A stretch of DNA of 64,000 nucleotides from Burkholderia lata (GCF_902499335.1 NZ_CABVQK010000011.1:234649-298648), one strand, 5' to 3'. Shown: positions 36,595 to 45,153, counted from the stretch's first letter. Program-made: numbers and translations. The notes: generated from the letters alone by a model not told the origin.

Positions 36595-37158
36595 TTACCC
36601 TGCTTTATTTGGGCTGGATTGCTGACGCTCGAAATAATCGCGCTGAAAGATGCACATGCGATAAGCGTTGTGATACGCGCCGTTTCCGAAAAATTCTTCC
36701 TTCAATTCGGCCTCGTGCTGGAATCCGCATTTCTCGTACACGTGAATCGCCGCCGCATTCGACGTATCGACGATCAGGTACAGCTTGCGCATGTTCAGCA
36801 CCTTGAACGCGTATTCGATCGCGAGGCGCGTCGCCTGCCCTGCATAGCCGCGCCCCTGGCATTGCGGCGCGATGATGATCTGGAACTCGCCGCGGCGATG
36901 GATGTAGTCGAGCTCGATCAGCTCGACGAGGCCCACCAGTTCGCCTTGCGCGTCGACCGAGACGAAACGGCGCTCGCGCTGGTCGTGCACGTGGCGGTCG
37001 TACAGTTGTGACAGTTCCGAGAAGGTTTCGTACGGCTCCTCGAACCAGTAGCGCATGATCTTTGCGTCGTTGTTCAGCTCGTGGACGAAGCGCAGGTCCT
37101 GGCGCTCCAGCGGCCGCAGCGCGAGCGTGTTGGTATCGTTCTGGAGTTGCATGTTCAT
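36595..37158 (-). CDS. speG: Spermidine N1-acetyltransferase
   Basis: A 187-residue GNAT acetyltransferase, close to E. coli SpeG (186 aa). It acetylates spermidine with acetyl-CoA and so limits polyamine toxicity. The acetyl-CoA loop is PQCQGRGYAGQA. SpeG-like segments are LRPLERQDLRFVHELNND and YWFEEPYETFSEL. The ATG at 37158 is chosen; a longer frame to 37215 lacks similarity. Confidence 0.92.
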   Translation of the reverse strand: MNMQLQNDTNTLALRPLERQDLRFVHELNNDAKIMRYWFEEPYETFSELSQLYDRHVHDQRERRFVSVDAQGELVGLVELIELDYIHRRGEFQIIIAPQCQGRGYAGQATRLAIEYAFKVLNMRKLYLIVDTSNAAAIHVYEKCGFQHEAELKEEFFGNGAYHNAYRMCIFQRDYFERQQSSPNKAG

Positions 37159-37291
37159 GTCCTCTTTTGATGCCCGCGCACATGCGGCAAGGCCGCGTCC
37201 GGGCCTGTTTCGCACTGTAAGAAATTGAACGCGGGCGAAGTTCAGAGCCTAGAATGGGAGCAAGGGTTCCTGCCGCTGCGAGGAGGCTATC

Positions 37292-37462
37292 GTGTTCGAG
37301 CAAGTCATACTCGGAATTTTCCTCGTGCTGCCGCTCGTGATCGTAGCGGCGCTGTTTTCCGACGAACTTTGGCAGGAACATCGGCGTCAGCATCCTCGCG
37401 ACGAAAACGCACCGCACATCGACTGGAAGCATCCGTGGCGCCGCGTGCGACGCGAGCATTGA
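37292..37462 (+). CDS. 56-residue single-span membrane protein
   Basis: A GTG start with a perfect AGGAGG five bases upstream (37281-37286). The product has an N-terminal hydrophobic span (FEQVILGIFLVLPLVIVAAL) followed by a charged cytoplasmic tail ELWQEHRRQHPRDENAPHID ending RRVRREH. The strong ribosome site and the membrane-then-tail design argue for a real gene despite its size. Function unknown. Confidence 0.65.
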   Translation: MFEQVILGIFLVLPLVIVAALFSDELWQEHRRQHPRDENAPHIDWKHPWRRVRREH

Positions 37463-37597
37463 GTCGATCGCCGTTCATCCGCAGGGCGCGCCGGCCCGGC
37501 CGCCCTGGCATGTGAACGCCTGATGCGCCCGGTAAAGCACCAGAATTCCGCCTCGATCCGAATACCGCTCAACCCGCTCACTCCGCGAGACACCGCC

Positions 37598-37846
37598 GTG
37601 AACGACCAGCCCGCCCAGCCTCCGCACGACATTCCCAACGAAACGATCGACCTGCAGATCGCCGACGTGCTGGCGGCCGTCCACTACCCGGCCAACAAGG
37701 ATGCGATCGTCGATGCCGCGCGCGACGCCGGCGCCAGCAACGAAGTGCTGTCGATGCTCGACGGCCTGCCCGAACAGGACTACGCGGACGTCAATGCCGT
37801 CACGCACTGGGTCGCCGGCAACTTCGGTCCCGGCCTCGGGGTTTGA
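37598..37846 (+). CDS. DUF2795 domain-containing protein
   Basis: 82 residues from GTG at 37598 (VNDQPAQPPHD); an ATG at 37523 in frame would add 25 residues. The DUF2795 core is seen in ADVLAAVHYPANKDAIVDAA and SNEVLSMLDGLPEQDYADVN. Function unknown. A hairpin CGCCCGG / CCGGGCG at 37908-37928 may end the transcript. Confidence 0.78.
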   Translation: MNDQPAQPPHDIPNETIDLQIADVLAAVHYPANKDAIVDAARDAGASNEVLSMLDGLPEQDYADVNAVTHWVAGNFGPGLGV

Positions 37847-37955
37847 GCGCACGCCCATAACGCGATAGGATCAGGCCGCACCGGTCGCGCAGCGGCCGGC
37901 TGCCTGTCGCCCGGCGCAAGACCGGGCGTTTCCGCCTACGTGCCCGGGGAACTCC

Positions 37956-39314
37956 ATGGAAGGCATCCTGATCCAGCACACGACACGCCGCCAGCTCTGG
38001 TTCGGCGCACTGACGGCACTCGTCATCGTGCTCGCGCTCGGGATTGCCGCGCCACACGCGAACGTTGTGCTGCCGGCCGTCGAGCCGTTCATGCCGATGT
38101 GTGCGCTCACCGTGTTCACCACCGCGAGCATCGCGGCGTTCTTTCTCGGCGCGCAGTTCACCGTGACGCGCCAGCCGGTGCTCGGCGCGCTCGGCGGCGC
38201 CTACGCGTTCACCGCGCTCGCCGTCGCATTGCAGCTGCTCACCTTTCCCGGCGTGTTCGCGCCGCACGGGCTGTTCGGCGCGCAACCGCAAAGCGCCGCG
38301 TGGATGTGGATCTTCTGGCATGCCGGCTTCCCGGGTTTCGTGATGGTCGCGCTGCTCGCGCGCGAGCGGCTGGCGCGCGCACCGATCGGCGCGCAGCAGA
38401 CACGCTCGTGGACGGTCGTGCTGATCGGCGGGCCGGCTGTCGTCGCCGGGCTGCTGTGCCTGTTCGCGCTGAATGTGTCGCTGCCGCCCGCGTTTCATCC
38501 GCCGGGCGACGCGGCCGTGCTGCCCGTCAACGCCGTCGCGCTGGTCGTGTGGCTGCTCAATGCGTTGGCGCTCGTGGCCGTGCTGGCCACCGGCCGGCTG
38601 CGCACGACGCTCGACCTGTGGCTCGCGATCGCGGTACTCGCGTGCCTCACCGACACGACGCTGAACCTGATGAGCACCAATCGCTTCACGGTCGGCTGGT
38701 ATCTCGCGCGGATCTTCAGCATGTTCACGCCGGGCGTGCTCGTGTGCGTGCTCGCGTGGGAAGTGACGATGCTGTACCAGCGGCTGTTCGAGGCGCATGC
38801 GACATTGATCCGCTCGTCCGCGCGCGACGGCCTGACGGGCGCGTTCAACCGCATGCACTTCAACGATCATTTCCACACGCTGTTCCTGCAGGCGCGACGG
38901 CAAGGCGAACCGCTGTCGCTGCTGATGGTCGACGTCGACCGCTTCAAGGCCTACAACGACGCGTTCGGTCACGTGAAGGGCGACGCGTGCCTGATCGCGG
39001 TCGCGAATGCGCTAGCCGGCGCAGTACGGCGGCCGGCGGACATCGTCGCGCGTTACGGCGGCGAGGAGTTCGCGATTGTGCTGCCGAACACGGGCGCGCG
39101 CGGTGCGCGGGTGGTGGCCGAGGAAGCACGCGAAGCGGTGCTGCGGCTCGATCTCGCGATGCCGGCTGCGCCGGCCGGGCGCGTGAGCGTAAGCGTCGGC
39201 TGCGCGACCGTGTCGGCCGACGATCTGTCGACGCCCGATGCGTTGATCGAAGCCGCCGATGCCGCGCTGTATCGTGCGAAGGATACGGGGCGAAACAGGG
39301 TCGTCACCGCCTGA
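37956..39314 (+). CDS. Membrane-bound diguanylate cyclase (MASE4-GGDEF)
   Basis: A 452-residue protein. An N-terminal membrane sensor of about eight spans (residues 10-280) fits the MASE4 domain. The C-terminal GGDEF domain follows from about 290 (ARDGLTGAFNRMHFND). The active site is GGEEF (368-372), intact for c-di-GMP synthesis. The RPAD motif at 359-362, five residues upstream, is a complete inhibitory I-site, so product feedback is expected. There is no EAL domain. Confidence 0.92.
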   Translation: MEGILIQHTTRRQLWFGALTALVIVLALGIAAPHANVVLPAVEPFMPMCALTVFTTASIAAFFLGAQFTVTRQPVLGALGGAYAFTALAVALQLLTFPGVFAPHGLFGAQPQSAAWMWIFWHAGFPGFVMVALLARERLARAPIGAQQTRSWTVVLIGGPAVVAGLLCLFALNVSLPPAFHPPGDAAVLPVNAVALVVWLLNALALVAVLATGRLRTTLDLWLAIAVLACLTDTTLNLMSTNRFTVGWYLARIFSMFTPGVLVCVLAWEVTMLYQRLFEAHATLIRSSARDGLTGAFNRMHFNDHFHTLFLQARRQGEPLSLLMVDVDRFKAYNDAFGHVKGDACLIAVANALAGAVRRPADIVARYGGEEFAIVLPNTGARGARVVAEEAREAVLRLDLAMPAAPAGRVSVSVGCATVSADDLSTPDALIEAADAALYRAKDTGRNRVVTA

Positions 39315-39464
39315 AAACGTCTGCGGTTTGCGTATTTGTTACGGTCATTGTGACCGGAATAATCCGCCGTTACGGATTGCGGAACAGGGAAACGATCGCT
39401 TACAGCCGGTGTTGCGCGCGCTCGCTATGCTGGGTTCCATATTGAACCCACGCAGGTGAACACG

Positions 39465-39587
39465 ATGAAGAAGACCCTTTTGCTGATTGCCGGAGTCGCC
39501 GTGCTGTTGAGCGGCTGTATCGTGGTGCCCGATGGTGGCGGGTATTACGGTGGTGGCGGGTATTACCATCACCGTCATTGGGATTGA
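39465..39587 (+). CDS. 40-residue lipoprotein, Gly/Tyr/His-rich
   Basis: MKKTLLLIAGVAVLLSGC is a clear lipoprotein signal with lipobox LLSGC. The mature peptide is only 23 residues (CIVVPDGGGYYGGGG then YYHHRHWD). AGGTGA lies upstream at the right distance. Short lipoproteins of this kind are common in Burkholderia and often annotated as hypothetical. Confidence 0.7.
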   Translation: MKKTLLLIAGVAVLLSGCIVVPDGGGYYGGGGYYHHRHWD

Positions 39588-39800
39588 GGCGGGTGAGGGT
39601 CCGGACGGGTCGATCGGCATGCTTGCCCATGCAGGATCGACGCTCCGGACCGCGACGCAATCAGGCCCGCGCGGTCGGCTCGGCATGTTCGCTACATTCA
39701 TCTGATACGCTGTCGATCGAATTTGCATAGACCGTCGCCCAACCGGCGCCCCTCCCTTGGCGTGACGTGCTTGCGAAGCATACGCGCCCAACGTGACCTG

Positions 39801-40328
39801 CTAGGGGAGCCGCGCCATCATCCGGTCAAGAAAAGTCGGTGGCAAACTGATTTCGCCGAATGTTTCGCCAAATTCGAGCCCTTGAGGATACATCAATGCC
39901 TCCTTCGCCCAATGAAGCTCAACGGGTATGCCAGACCCGTCCCGATACGTTCGCTCGGCGACGAGGCGCTCCCCCTCCCTGTCATAAAGTCTGAGAACGA
40001 CCGTATCTCCAAAATAACAGTATCGTGCCCAATAGCCTCCGTGCGGGGAACGCTCAATCTTTTGTTCGCTTGAATCGCAAATTGCGCGCAGTTGCACATC
40101 CTTCCAGTAGCTCCAGCTAAACCCGAGGACAGTGACGACGGCAGCCGAAACGAATGTGCGCCGAATTAAAATCCAAACCTCCCCCGCAATAGCATCAGCC
40201 CAACTTCTTGAGCCAGATAAGAAAGCGTTCAGCAACCTCACTGCCGACGCGAGCACGACAACGGGCAATACTATCGCCAGGAGGACTATCATTAACAACA
40301 TGCCAGAATCGTTAATATAAATATTCAT
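39801..40328 (-). CDS. Membrane protein, partner of the degraded DUF6402-like gene (left copy)
   Basis: 175 residues from MNIYINDSGMLLMIVLLAIV, with two hydrophobic spans in the first 100 residues and an extracytoplasmic domain. The C-terminal part (CDSSEQKIERSPHGGYWARYC to ISLPPTFLDRMMARLP) is similar to the protein at 42037-42411 (CRTSTSPDGMYLADLC to ISLPPSFIDRMLAARP), including the two cysteines. It overlaps the preceding gene by four bases (ATGA). Possibly an immunity-type partner; the function is unproven. GC is below the chromosome average. Confidence 0.6.
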   Translation of the reverse strand: MNIYINDSGMLLMIVLLAIVLPVVVLASAVRLLNAFLSGSRSWADAIAGEVWILIRRTFVSAAVVTVLGFSWSYWKDVQLRAICDSSEQKIERSPHGGYWARYCYFGDTVVLRLYDREGERLVAERTYRDGSGIPVELHWAKEALMYPQGLEFGETFGEISLPPTFLDRMMARLP

Positions 40329-40597
40329 GCGAACCGAAGCTTGATGGGTTCCCGCAACGTTACATAGCGGTAATCCGAAAAAACAACAAAATCGCCGCCT
40401 CGATGATGACGCTGCTGCCACTCGCGAAATGAGCCATTCCGGACCGGGTAATAGACATTCCCCGAGACTCGCGTATCATCGACCGCAACGGGATATTCTG
40501 CCCTTGGAATACCCGCTGCGCCGGCCACCGTTGAGGCCAGCACAATGACAGCTAACGCTCGCCCCGCCACCTTGCCAAGAAAAATATAAAGTCGCAA
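40325..40597 (-). pseudogene. Truncated DUF6402-like gene (left copy)
   Basis: About 65 residues (GIPRAEYPVAVDDTRV, SGNVYYPVRNGSFREWQQRH, HRGGDFVVFSDYRYVTLREP) align with the C-terminus of the 405-residue protein at 40800-42017 (KGNVYYPVENIDFRKWAEIH, DRGGDFIIYSDKKFIPISPP). The N-terminal 340 residues are missing. The 200 bp upstream give no continuous match, so this looks like a remnant left by deletion. Confidence 0.6.
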
Positions 40598-40799
40598 CTC
40601 CTTTGAGTATCAGCACGCCTATCGACGGCCTCACGATCCCGGTGCGCTTAGACGGCCAAGAAAGTCCCAAGAATATCTTCCCCCAAACCTAGTCACATCA
40701 ATAACATTTCGAACTAGTCCGATTGATTTTACGGGCGTGATCACGCTAGCGTAACAGGCATCGCGCGTACCGCCCAACATCACCGGATCTAAAATATAA

Positions 40800-42017
40800 A
40801 TGCCATCAAACAAGGAAAAAATTCCCTATTTCACGATAAATAAAATTTTTTGGAAGTGGAAGCTCCATGACGGTGCCGATGGATGCAAGATTGTTCCAAA
40901 CTTCTCGTTATCCATGGATAAACCGGCGCCACCGCTTCCGATGCAACAAAAATCGAACGCAATTGAACCCAAACATTCCTCCGCCATGCCCAAGCGCGAC
41001 TCGCTTGACAAAATGGTTGATGACTTGGAAAGGGCCGGCAAGGCTCTGGCGCGCTTTCAAGCTTGGCTAAATGCCTCTCCCCCTCCCAAGCCCGCCATCG
41101 TGAAACTAAAAAAGGACGATTCCGTACCAGCGTTCGATATTCAAGAGATTCCCGCAGCAATGCGCAAAATATACCTCCCGACATCTGCCAAACTTATGGA
41201 GCGATGGTTCTCTGGAAAATTAAATTATTCACGGACTTCTTCGGATGAGTCATTAGAAATCAATCAAGATGGAAAACCATACCCATCCGACATGTATGAC
41301 ATGTCCACCGTTAAATTGGATTGGATTCTGCGCTTCCCTCGAGCGAAGCTGCAATTCGACCACCTCATTAATGAAATGATTCGCTCACCGAAATCCAGAA
41401 TCCAGCTTTACAAACTACTGATCCCGCATAAAGACTGCGCAGCGCGACTCTACACCGACGACATCTGTGCCAATGATCTTCGCGATTTGCACCGAAGATT
41501 CCAATTTCAACTCTCAAAAGTAGACAGCACGTTTGGTCAGAAAATTGAAACTCAACTAGATGCACAGCTTCGCAACAATGGTGTGCCTGACGACCTATCC
41601 GGAGCACTCGGATCCTTCAATATCTATGCGGCACTCGGAAGTGCACGCTTCTCGTGGGACGTGGATTCACACAGAACAATAGCTGAAGTGACCGGAGTGT
41701 GGGTATATGTGAAAGACAACTATACATTCACTGACAAATCTAATGAGCGATCCCAATACTTAGGGCATTGGAGTAGTGACGGCGTTATCATTGTTCCATA
41801 TAGTGCAATCTCTGCATTCTCGAACTCCGAGCATATCCCATATGTCAAATACGCTGTCGCCAGAGGCGATTCACTCATCAAAGGGAACGTCTACTATCCA
41901 GTAGAAAACATCGATTTTAGAAAATGGGCTGAGATACATGACAGAGGTGGTGACTTTATCATCTACTCTGACAAAAAATTCATCCCAATCTCCCCTCCTA
42001 TAGAAATTTCGCTATGA
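40800..42017 (+). CDS. DUF6402-like protein (right copy), candidate effector
   Basis: 405 residues, or 367 if the ATG at 40914 (MDKPAPPLPMQQ) is used; neither start has a strong ribosome site. The N-terminus is Pro/Lys-rich and low in structure (to about 130). The C-terminal 240 residues resemble the DUF6402 family as I remember it (FNIYAALGSARFSWDVDSHR, VTGVWVYVKDNYTF, LGHWSSDGVIIVP, GNVYYPVENIDF). The region is markedly AT-richer than the chromosome. It is followed after 19 bp by a small secreted or membrane protein, an arrangement typical of effector-immunity pairs. That role is inference. Confidence 0.6.
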   Translation: MPSNKEKIPYFTINKIFWKWKLHDGADGCKIVPNFSLSMDKPAPPLPMQQKSNAIEPKHSSAMPKRDSLDKMVDDLERAGKALARFQAWLNASPPPKPAIVKLKKDDSVPAFDIQEIPAAMRKIYLPTSAKLMERWFSGKLNYSRTSSDESLEINQDGKPYPSDMYDMSTVKLDWILRFPRAKLQFDHLINEMIRSPKSRIQLYKLLIPHKDCAARLYTDDICANDLRDLHRRFQFQLSKVDSTFGQKIETQLDAQLRNNGVPDDLSGALGSFNIYAALGSARFSWDVDSHRTIAEVTGVWVYVKDNYTFTDKSNERSQYLGHWSSDGVIIVPYSAISAFSNSEHIPYVKYAVARGDSLIKGNVYYPVENIDFRKWAEIHDRGGDFIIYSDKKFIPISPPIEISL

Positions 42018-42036
42018 TCAAATTCAACAATAAACC

Positions 42037-42411
42037 ATGACGATTTCTTTGAAAATTACTTACACACTGCTCATCATGGCACTGATTGGCACCTTCGCCT
42101 TTGACCGAACGCCTCGAGGGGAAGAGTGTAGAACGTCGACATCTCCGGATGGGATGTATCTTGCCGACCTGTGCCTTTTAGCTTGGGTTCCGGGTGGAGA
42201 TTCGCGGTATGTTGGTCGCGTATACATCGCACAAACCGGAAGATTAATAGCCCAGCACACATTCAGCACACCGATTCCCGAAATTTCCTGGAATAGTTAT
42301 ATTGAGGCCTACGTGTCCTTTTCAAAAGGTGACGGCGGAGATGATTCCGTATATATATCGCTGCCGCCATCGTTTATCGATCGGATGCTAGCGGCCCGTC
42401 CGCATCTGTAA
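42037..42411 (+). CDS. Small membrane-anchored or secreted partner (right copy)
   Basis: 124 residues with an N-terminal hydrophobic signal or anchor (ISLKITYTLLIMALIGTFAF). The body has conserved cysteines (EECRTSTSPDGMYLADLC) and ends ISLPPSFIDRMLAARPHL, matching the protein at 39801-40328. It lies 19 bp after the DUF6402-like gene, on the same strand. Confidence 0.62.
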   Translation: MTISLKITYTLLIMALIGTFAFDRTPRGEECRTSTSPDGMYLADLCLLAWVPGGDSRYVGRVYIAQTGRLIAQHTFSTPIPEISWNSYIEAYVSFSKGDGGDDSVYISLPPSFIDRMLAARPHL

Positions 42412-42466
42412 AACCACAGTGTCAATCTGATTGGCAGTCGTCACGCGGATGCAGGCACGTTCTATT

Positions 42467-42494
42467 GCCGGGAGATGGCTGTGCCATTCCCGGC
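42467..42494. terminator. Hairpin outside the element's left end, possible displaced mnmE terminator
   Basis: GCCGGG..ATGGC / GCCAT.CCCGGC with loop TGT lies 10 bp outside the left attachment repeat. Before insertion it would have sat just past the mnmE stop codon. There is no T-run. Confidence 0.4.
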
Positions 42495-42503
42495 CTGCAA
42501 TCC

Positions 42504-42521
42504 TTTTCCGATACAGAACCT
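42504..42521. repeat. Left attachment repeat
   Basis: TTTTCCGATACAGAACCT is a copy of the mnmE 3' end with one mismatch to the right repeat, in direct orientation. Confidence 0.85.
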
Positions 42522-42576
42522 AGCAAATTCGCACACAGCCTTTACTGGCAAGGCACTTAGAAATAGTACCGTGATT

Positions 42577-42596
42577 TGTGTACCGTCTTGTGTACC
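42577..42596 (+). repeat. Paired arm-type sites, left end
   Basis: TGTGTACC occurs at 42577-42584 and 42589-42596 (12-bp period), the second followed by TAAA. The same pair with the same spacing occurs at the right end (51959-51978). Confidence 0.7.
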
Positions 42597-42616
42597 TAAA
42601 ACACCAAGCATCCAAG

Positions 42617-42625
42617 TTATCCACA
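42617..42625 (+). other. Perfect DnaA-box sequence inside the element's left end
   Basis: TTATCCACA. A single copy could be chance; no cluster is seen. Confidence 0.35.
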
Positions 42626-42658
42626 GGGCACTCGATATCGCGCGATTGAGTGCTTGCG

Positions 42659-43063
42659 CTACAGCTTGACCTGCTCGAACCGCCCTTTTCCGGAGAAGCT
42701 GTAGGGGACCTTGAACGCGGCGCCGCCTTGCATCCCCTCTGACTGTTCAATGATCCTCGGCCACCAGCGCACGATGTTGTGGGATATGTCCCAGAAAGTG
42801 CGCTTCGACCAACTCTTGTCCAAAAAGAAAACGATCAGCCCGGCCCGACTCAGTACTTCGCGCTCCAATCCCTTGTTCAGCCTGTCATGAGTGATCACCG
42901 ACCAGCAGCCTTCTGTCGATAACGACTTGATCCAGTCCTCGTCCTTGCAGTCCTGCTCGAATTTCTCACGCAAATGCATCACGAGGTGTCCGCGAGGTTC
43001 GCTCAATGCGTGGAGGGCCCTTGCCAGGGCAGGAGGAAGGTTGTTGTCGACGAAGAACTTCAC
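42659..43063 (-). CDS. PIN-like toxin of a VapBC45-type pair
   Basis: 134 residues with the PIN-like start MKFFVDNNLPPALARAL and acidic residues at D6, around KDEDW (41-43) and in VITHDRLN (D60), in keeping with VapC45/DUF5615-type nucleases that act on RNA. Its start overlaps the stop of the upstream antitoxin by four bases (ATGA), as expected for a toxin-antitoxin operon. The family is recognised by pattern only. Confidence 0.72.
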   Translation of the reverse strand: MKFFVDNNLPPALARALHALSEPRGHLVMHLREKFEQDCKDEDWIKSLSTEGCWSVITHDRLNKGLEREVLSRAGLIVFFLDKSWSKRTFWDISHNIVRWWPRIIEQSEGMQGGAAFKVPYSFSGKGRFEQVKL

Positions 43064-43743
43064 GCAGCAAGACTTTCTTCGAAGGCGATGGCCGCATCTA
43101 CTGCGGCGACGGGCACTTCATAGAGTCTTGCTACAAGGTTCTTGTCACCCTCCACGTTGAACGCCTCGGACAGGATCGATGTCCTGACAGAACCGTGCGT
43201 GACAATGGGCTTGCCGAACGCGATCGCAGGGTCTAGCACAATCGCCTTGCTGCGCGGAGACGGGTACCACCGGGAAGCCAACCGGTCTGCGCCGAACTCG
43301 ATACCGGTGCGTAGCGATGGCTCAATGATCTTCCGGAACGCGTACTGCTGTTTCACCAGATCTAGCAGCTCGGTTTCCCCGGTTTCCTCGATGGCCGATG
43401 CAAAAATCGTTCTGCCATCCGTGCGGAACTGCTGTGAGGTGAACGGGTAATCCGTGTTGAAAAGCTCGCGTGCACGCTGGCTCGCGACGCGAATCGTCTG
43501 CAGGCTGACACCGTGCTCGCGGAACGCATGTACGAACCGAACTTCCAGGAGGTCGTGAAAACTGATGCCGTCGAGGTCATCGCCGGCAAGTGCCGTTTCC
43601 CAGAGCGGGTCAACGGAAATCGATTCGTGCTTCTTGTCCCGGTAGGAATATCCATCCAGCCAGCGGCGTAGGTCCCTGACCGGTATTTTCGTCAGCAGAG
43701 CCGCCTCATGGAAGGTGTACAGGCCGATGCCAGTAAGCTGCAT
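43060..43743 (-). CDS. DUF433-type antitoxin of a VapBC45-type pair
   Basis: 227 residues. The N-terminal half is a MerR-like DNA-binding region (LYTFHEAALLTKIPVRDLRRWLDGY). The C-terminal end is a DUF433 domain (PIAFGKPIVTHG-like: IAFGKPIVTHGSVRTSILSE...VPVAAVDAAIAFEE). The ATG at 43743 has a GGAGGGG ribosome site, which sets the start although the frame is open to 43971. Encoded directly before the PIN-like toxin. Autorepression through the N-terminal domain is expected from the family. Confidence 0.75.
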   Translation of the reverse strand: MQLTGIGLYTFHEAALLTKIPVRDLRRWLDGYSYRDKKHESISVDPLWETALAGDDLDGISFHDLLEVRFVHAFREHGVSLQTIRVASQRARELFNTDYPFTSQQFRTDGRTIFASAIEETGETELLDLVKQQYAFRKIIEPSLRTGIEFGADRLASRWYPSPRSKAIVLDPAIAFGKPIVTHGSVRTSILSEAFNVEGDKNLVARLYEVPVAAVDAAIAFEESLAA

Positions 43744-43900
43744 AACCCCTCCCCCCAAAAAAGTTGACTCGCCGGGAGATACCCGGTCCCTAAGCGATCC
43801 AATTCTACCTAAATTCGCCGACCGCTCTCCTGCCGCACAACCAGCATCGCTCGCTCCGGCCATCGCGCGAGCGTACCGACGCATCGCCAAAGGCAGAGGA

Positions 43901-44482
43901 TCACCTTGCCGCCTCCAAAGCCTGACAGGCTGCCTGCAAAGCAGCAGTCTCTTCGGCGAACGCGCTCGCAATTACAACCCGCTCTGCCCGGTGAAATGCC
44001 CCAACAATCTCATCAGAGGCGAGCATTCCTGCGATCTTTCGCATGGCTTCAATCGCGGCACTTACCTGTCGCACGGCGTCGGCCGAATCAACCTCGTGTA
44101 GCGGAATCTTGCAGAGCGCATCGAATGCGAACCGGACTTTCTGGAGGTCGAGTGATGCGAACAAATCGAATTGCTCGAAACCTTCCGGAACCTCCAAGCG
44201 TTGCGTCACCGACTGCACCGCAAGCTCAACGACTGCGTGTATCGCCCTAAGCCGACTTCTCCGCTGGAGCCCCGCCTGGTAGTGCAACAGACCGGCGCCA
44301 GCAATGACAGCCGCAATCGTCCCACCGGCCTGAACCCACGCCGCCACGTCACCGCTCGAGTTGGGCGGCCAATGCCACAATGCCACCGCCAGAACACCAG
44401 CCAAAAACGCGCCCCCGAATATCGCTCCGCCCTTAAACACGCCGCCTCCCGTCCGTCGAAGTTCTCCGGCTGACAGTATCAA
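43901..44482 (-). CDS. Two-span membrane protein of unknown function
   Basis: 193 residues if the TTG at 44482 is used. Two hydrophobic spans in the first third (GGAIFGGAFLAGVLAVALWHW and WVQAGGTIAAVIAGAGLLHYQ) are followed by a long helical cytoplasmic domain (about 75-193) with many Ala, Glu and Arg residues. The architecture recalls small two-TM proteins found in phage and defence loci. No family is firmly recognised. Confidence 0.6.
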   Translation of the reverse strand: MILSAGELRRTGGGVFKGGAIFGGAFLAGVLAVALWHWPPNSSGDVAAWVQAGGTIAAVIAGAGLLHYQAGLQRRSRLRAIHAVVELAVQSVTQRLEVPEGFEQFDLFASLDLQKVRFAFDALCKIPLHEVDSADAVRQVSAAIEAMRKIAGMLASDEIVGAFHRAERVVIASAFAEETAALQAACQALEAAR

Positions 44483-44569
44483 TGATTCGGGAAAGCTGCT
44501 TCCTCCGATGGAGCGTCTCCGGAAAAATGTGGCCTACCGTGTGCTCCATCGCCCTCGCGGATCAGCACA

Positions 44570-44746
44570 GTGGACATCTACTTCGACAACAACATCTTGG
44601 CCAACTTGGTCTAAGCAGAGTCGGAGGAAAGCGATCTCAGTAACGTGATACGTGAATACCAAGGCTCTCAGCGTCTCCGTACAAGCGTCGCCCTCTCATT
44701 TCTCCGCACTCGCCGCATGGGTCGAGATGATCCTTGTTCGCGTTGA
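44570..44746 (+). pseudogene. Remnant of a PIN-domain gene with an internal stop
   Basis: A GTG frame encodes VDIYFDNNILANLV, a PIN-type N-terminus with the first Asp, then TAA. After the stop the same frame continues in protein-like sequence (AESEESDLSNVIREYQGS, QRLRTSVALSFL) to a TGA. One nonsense change and loss of the 3' part, now overlapped by the gene at 44668, explain it. Confidence 0.45.
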
Positions 44747-45153
44747 ACATTACTGGCGACATTCGCGGTGCGTTGCTCCGCCGTGCGCATCGGAACAGTC
44801 GCCTCAATCAAGTCCCTATCGACCGTTGGTTTGCTAGCCTGAAACCATGTAGTCAAAAGATTTATACCCATCGCTCCCACAAGCGCGGGGCATATAAGCA
44901 CCCACAAACCGTTGATGCGAAGACTTTCCTCTAACGCTCCATCACTCAACCGGTGCTGCAAATGAAGCGACTTCGCAATCATTTCGAGACTTGAAAACGT
45001 TGATGCCGTTGTTGCCGCAACGATGATCAACCCTGCTCCTGCCAAGAGGGTCGTGAAACTATACGGTTTTGCTCCCTTCGCACAAACCACCACAACAACG
45101 GCTCCTATGACCGAACCGATGCCGTATGCATTGACAAGATCTGCCATGTCCAC
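44668..45153 (-). CDS. Small membrane protein of unknown function
   Basis: 161 residues with three hydrophobic spans (VNAYGIGSVIGAVVVVVCAKG, FTTLLAGAGLIIVAATTAST, GLWVLICPALVGAMGINLL) and a basic C-terminal tail rich in Arg. No family recognised. Its 3' end overlaps the PIN-gene remnant on the other strand. Confidence 0.5.
   Translation of the reverse strand: MDMADLVNAYGIGSVIGAVVVVVCAKGAKPYSFTTLLAGAGLIIVAATTASTFSSLEMIAKSLHLQHRLSDGALEESLRINGLWVLICPALVGAMGINLLTTWFQASKPTVDRDLIEATVPMRTAEQRTANVASNVQREQGSSRPMRRVRRNERATLVRRR

Noticed and set aside
39588..42503. Treating the DUF6402-like patch as part of the mnmE-integrated element
   Set aside because: It lies outside the left attachment repeat, and no further copy of the repeat was found to its left. 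It may be an older tandem insertion, but that cannot be shown here.
42617..42625. DnaA box TTATCCACA as a replication origin of the element
   Set aside because: A single 9-mer is close to chance expectation in 64 kb. No cluster or replication gene accompanies it.
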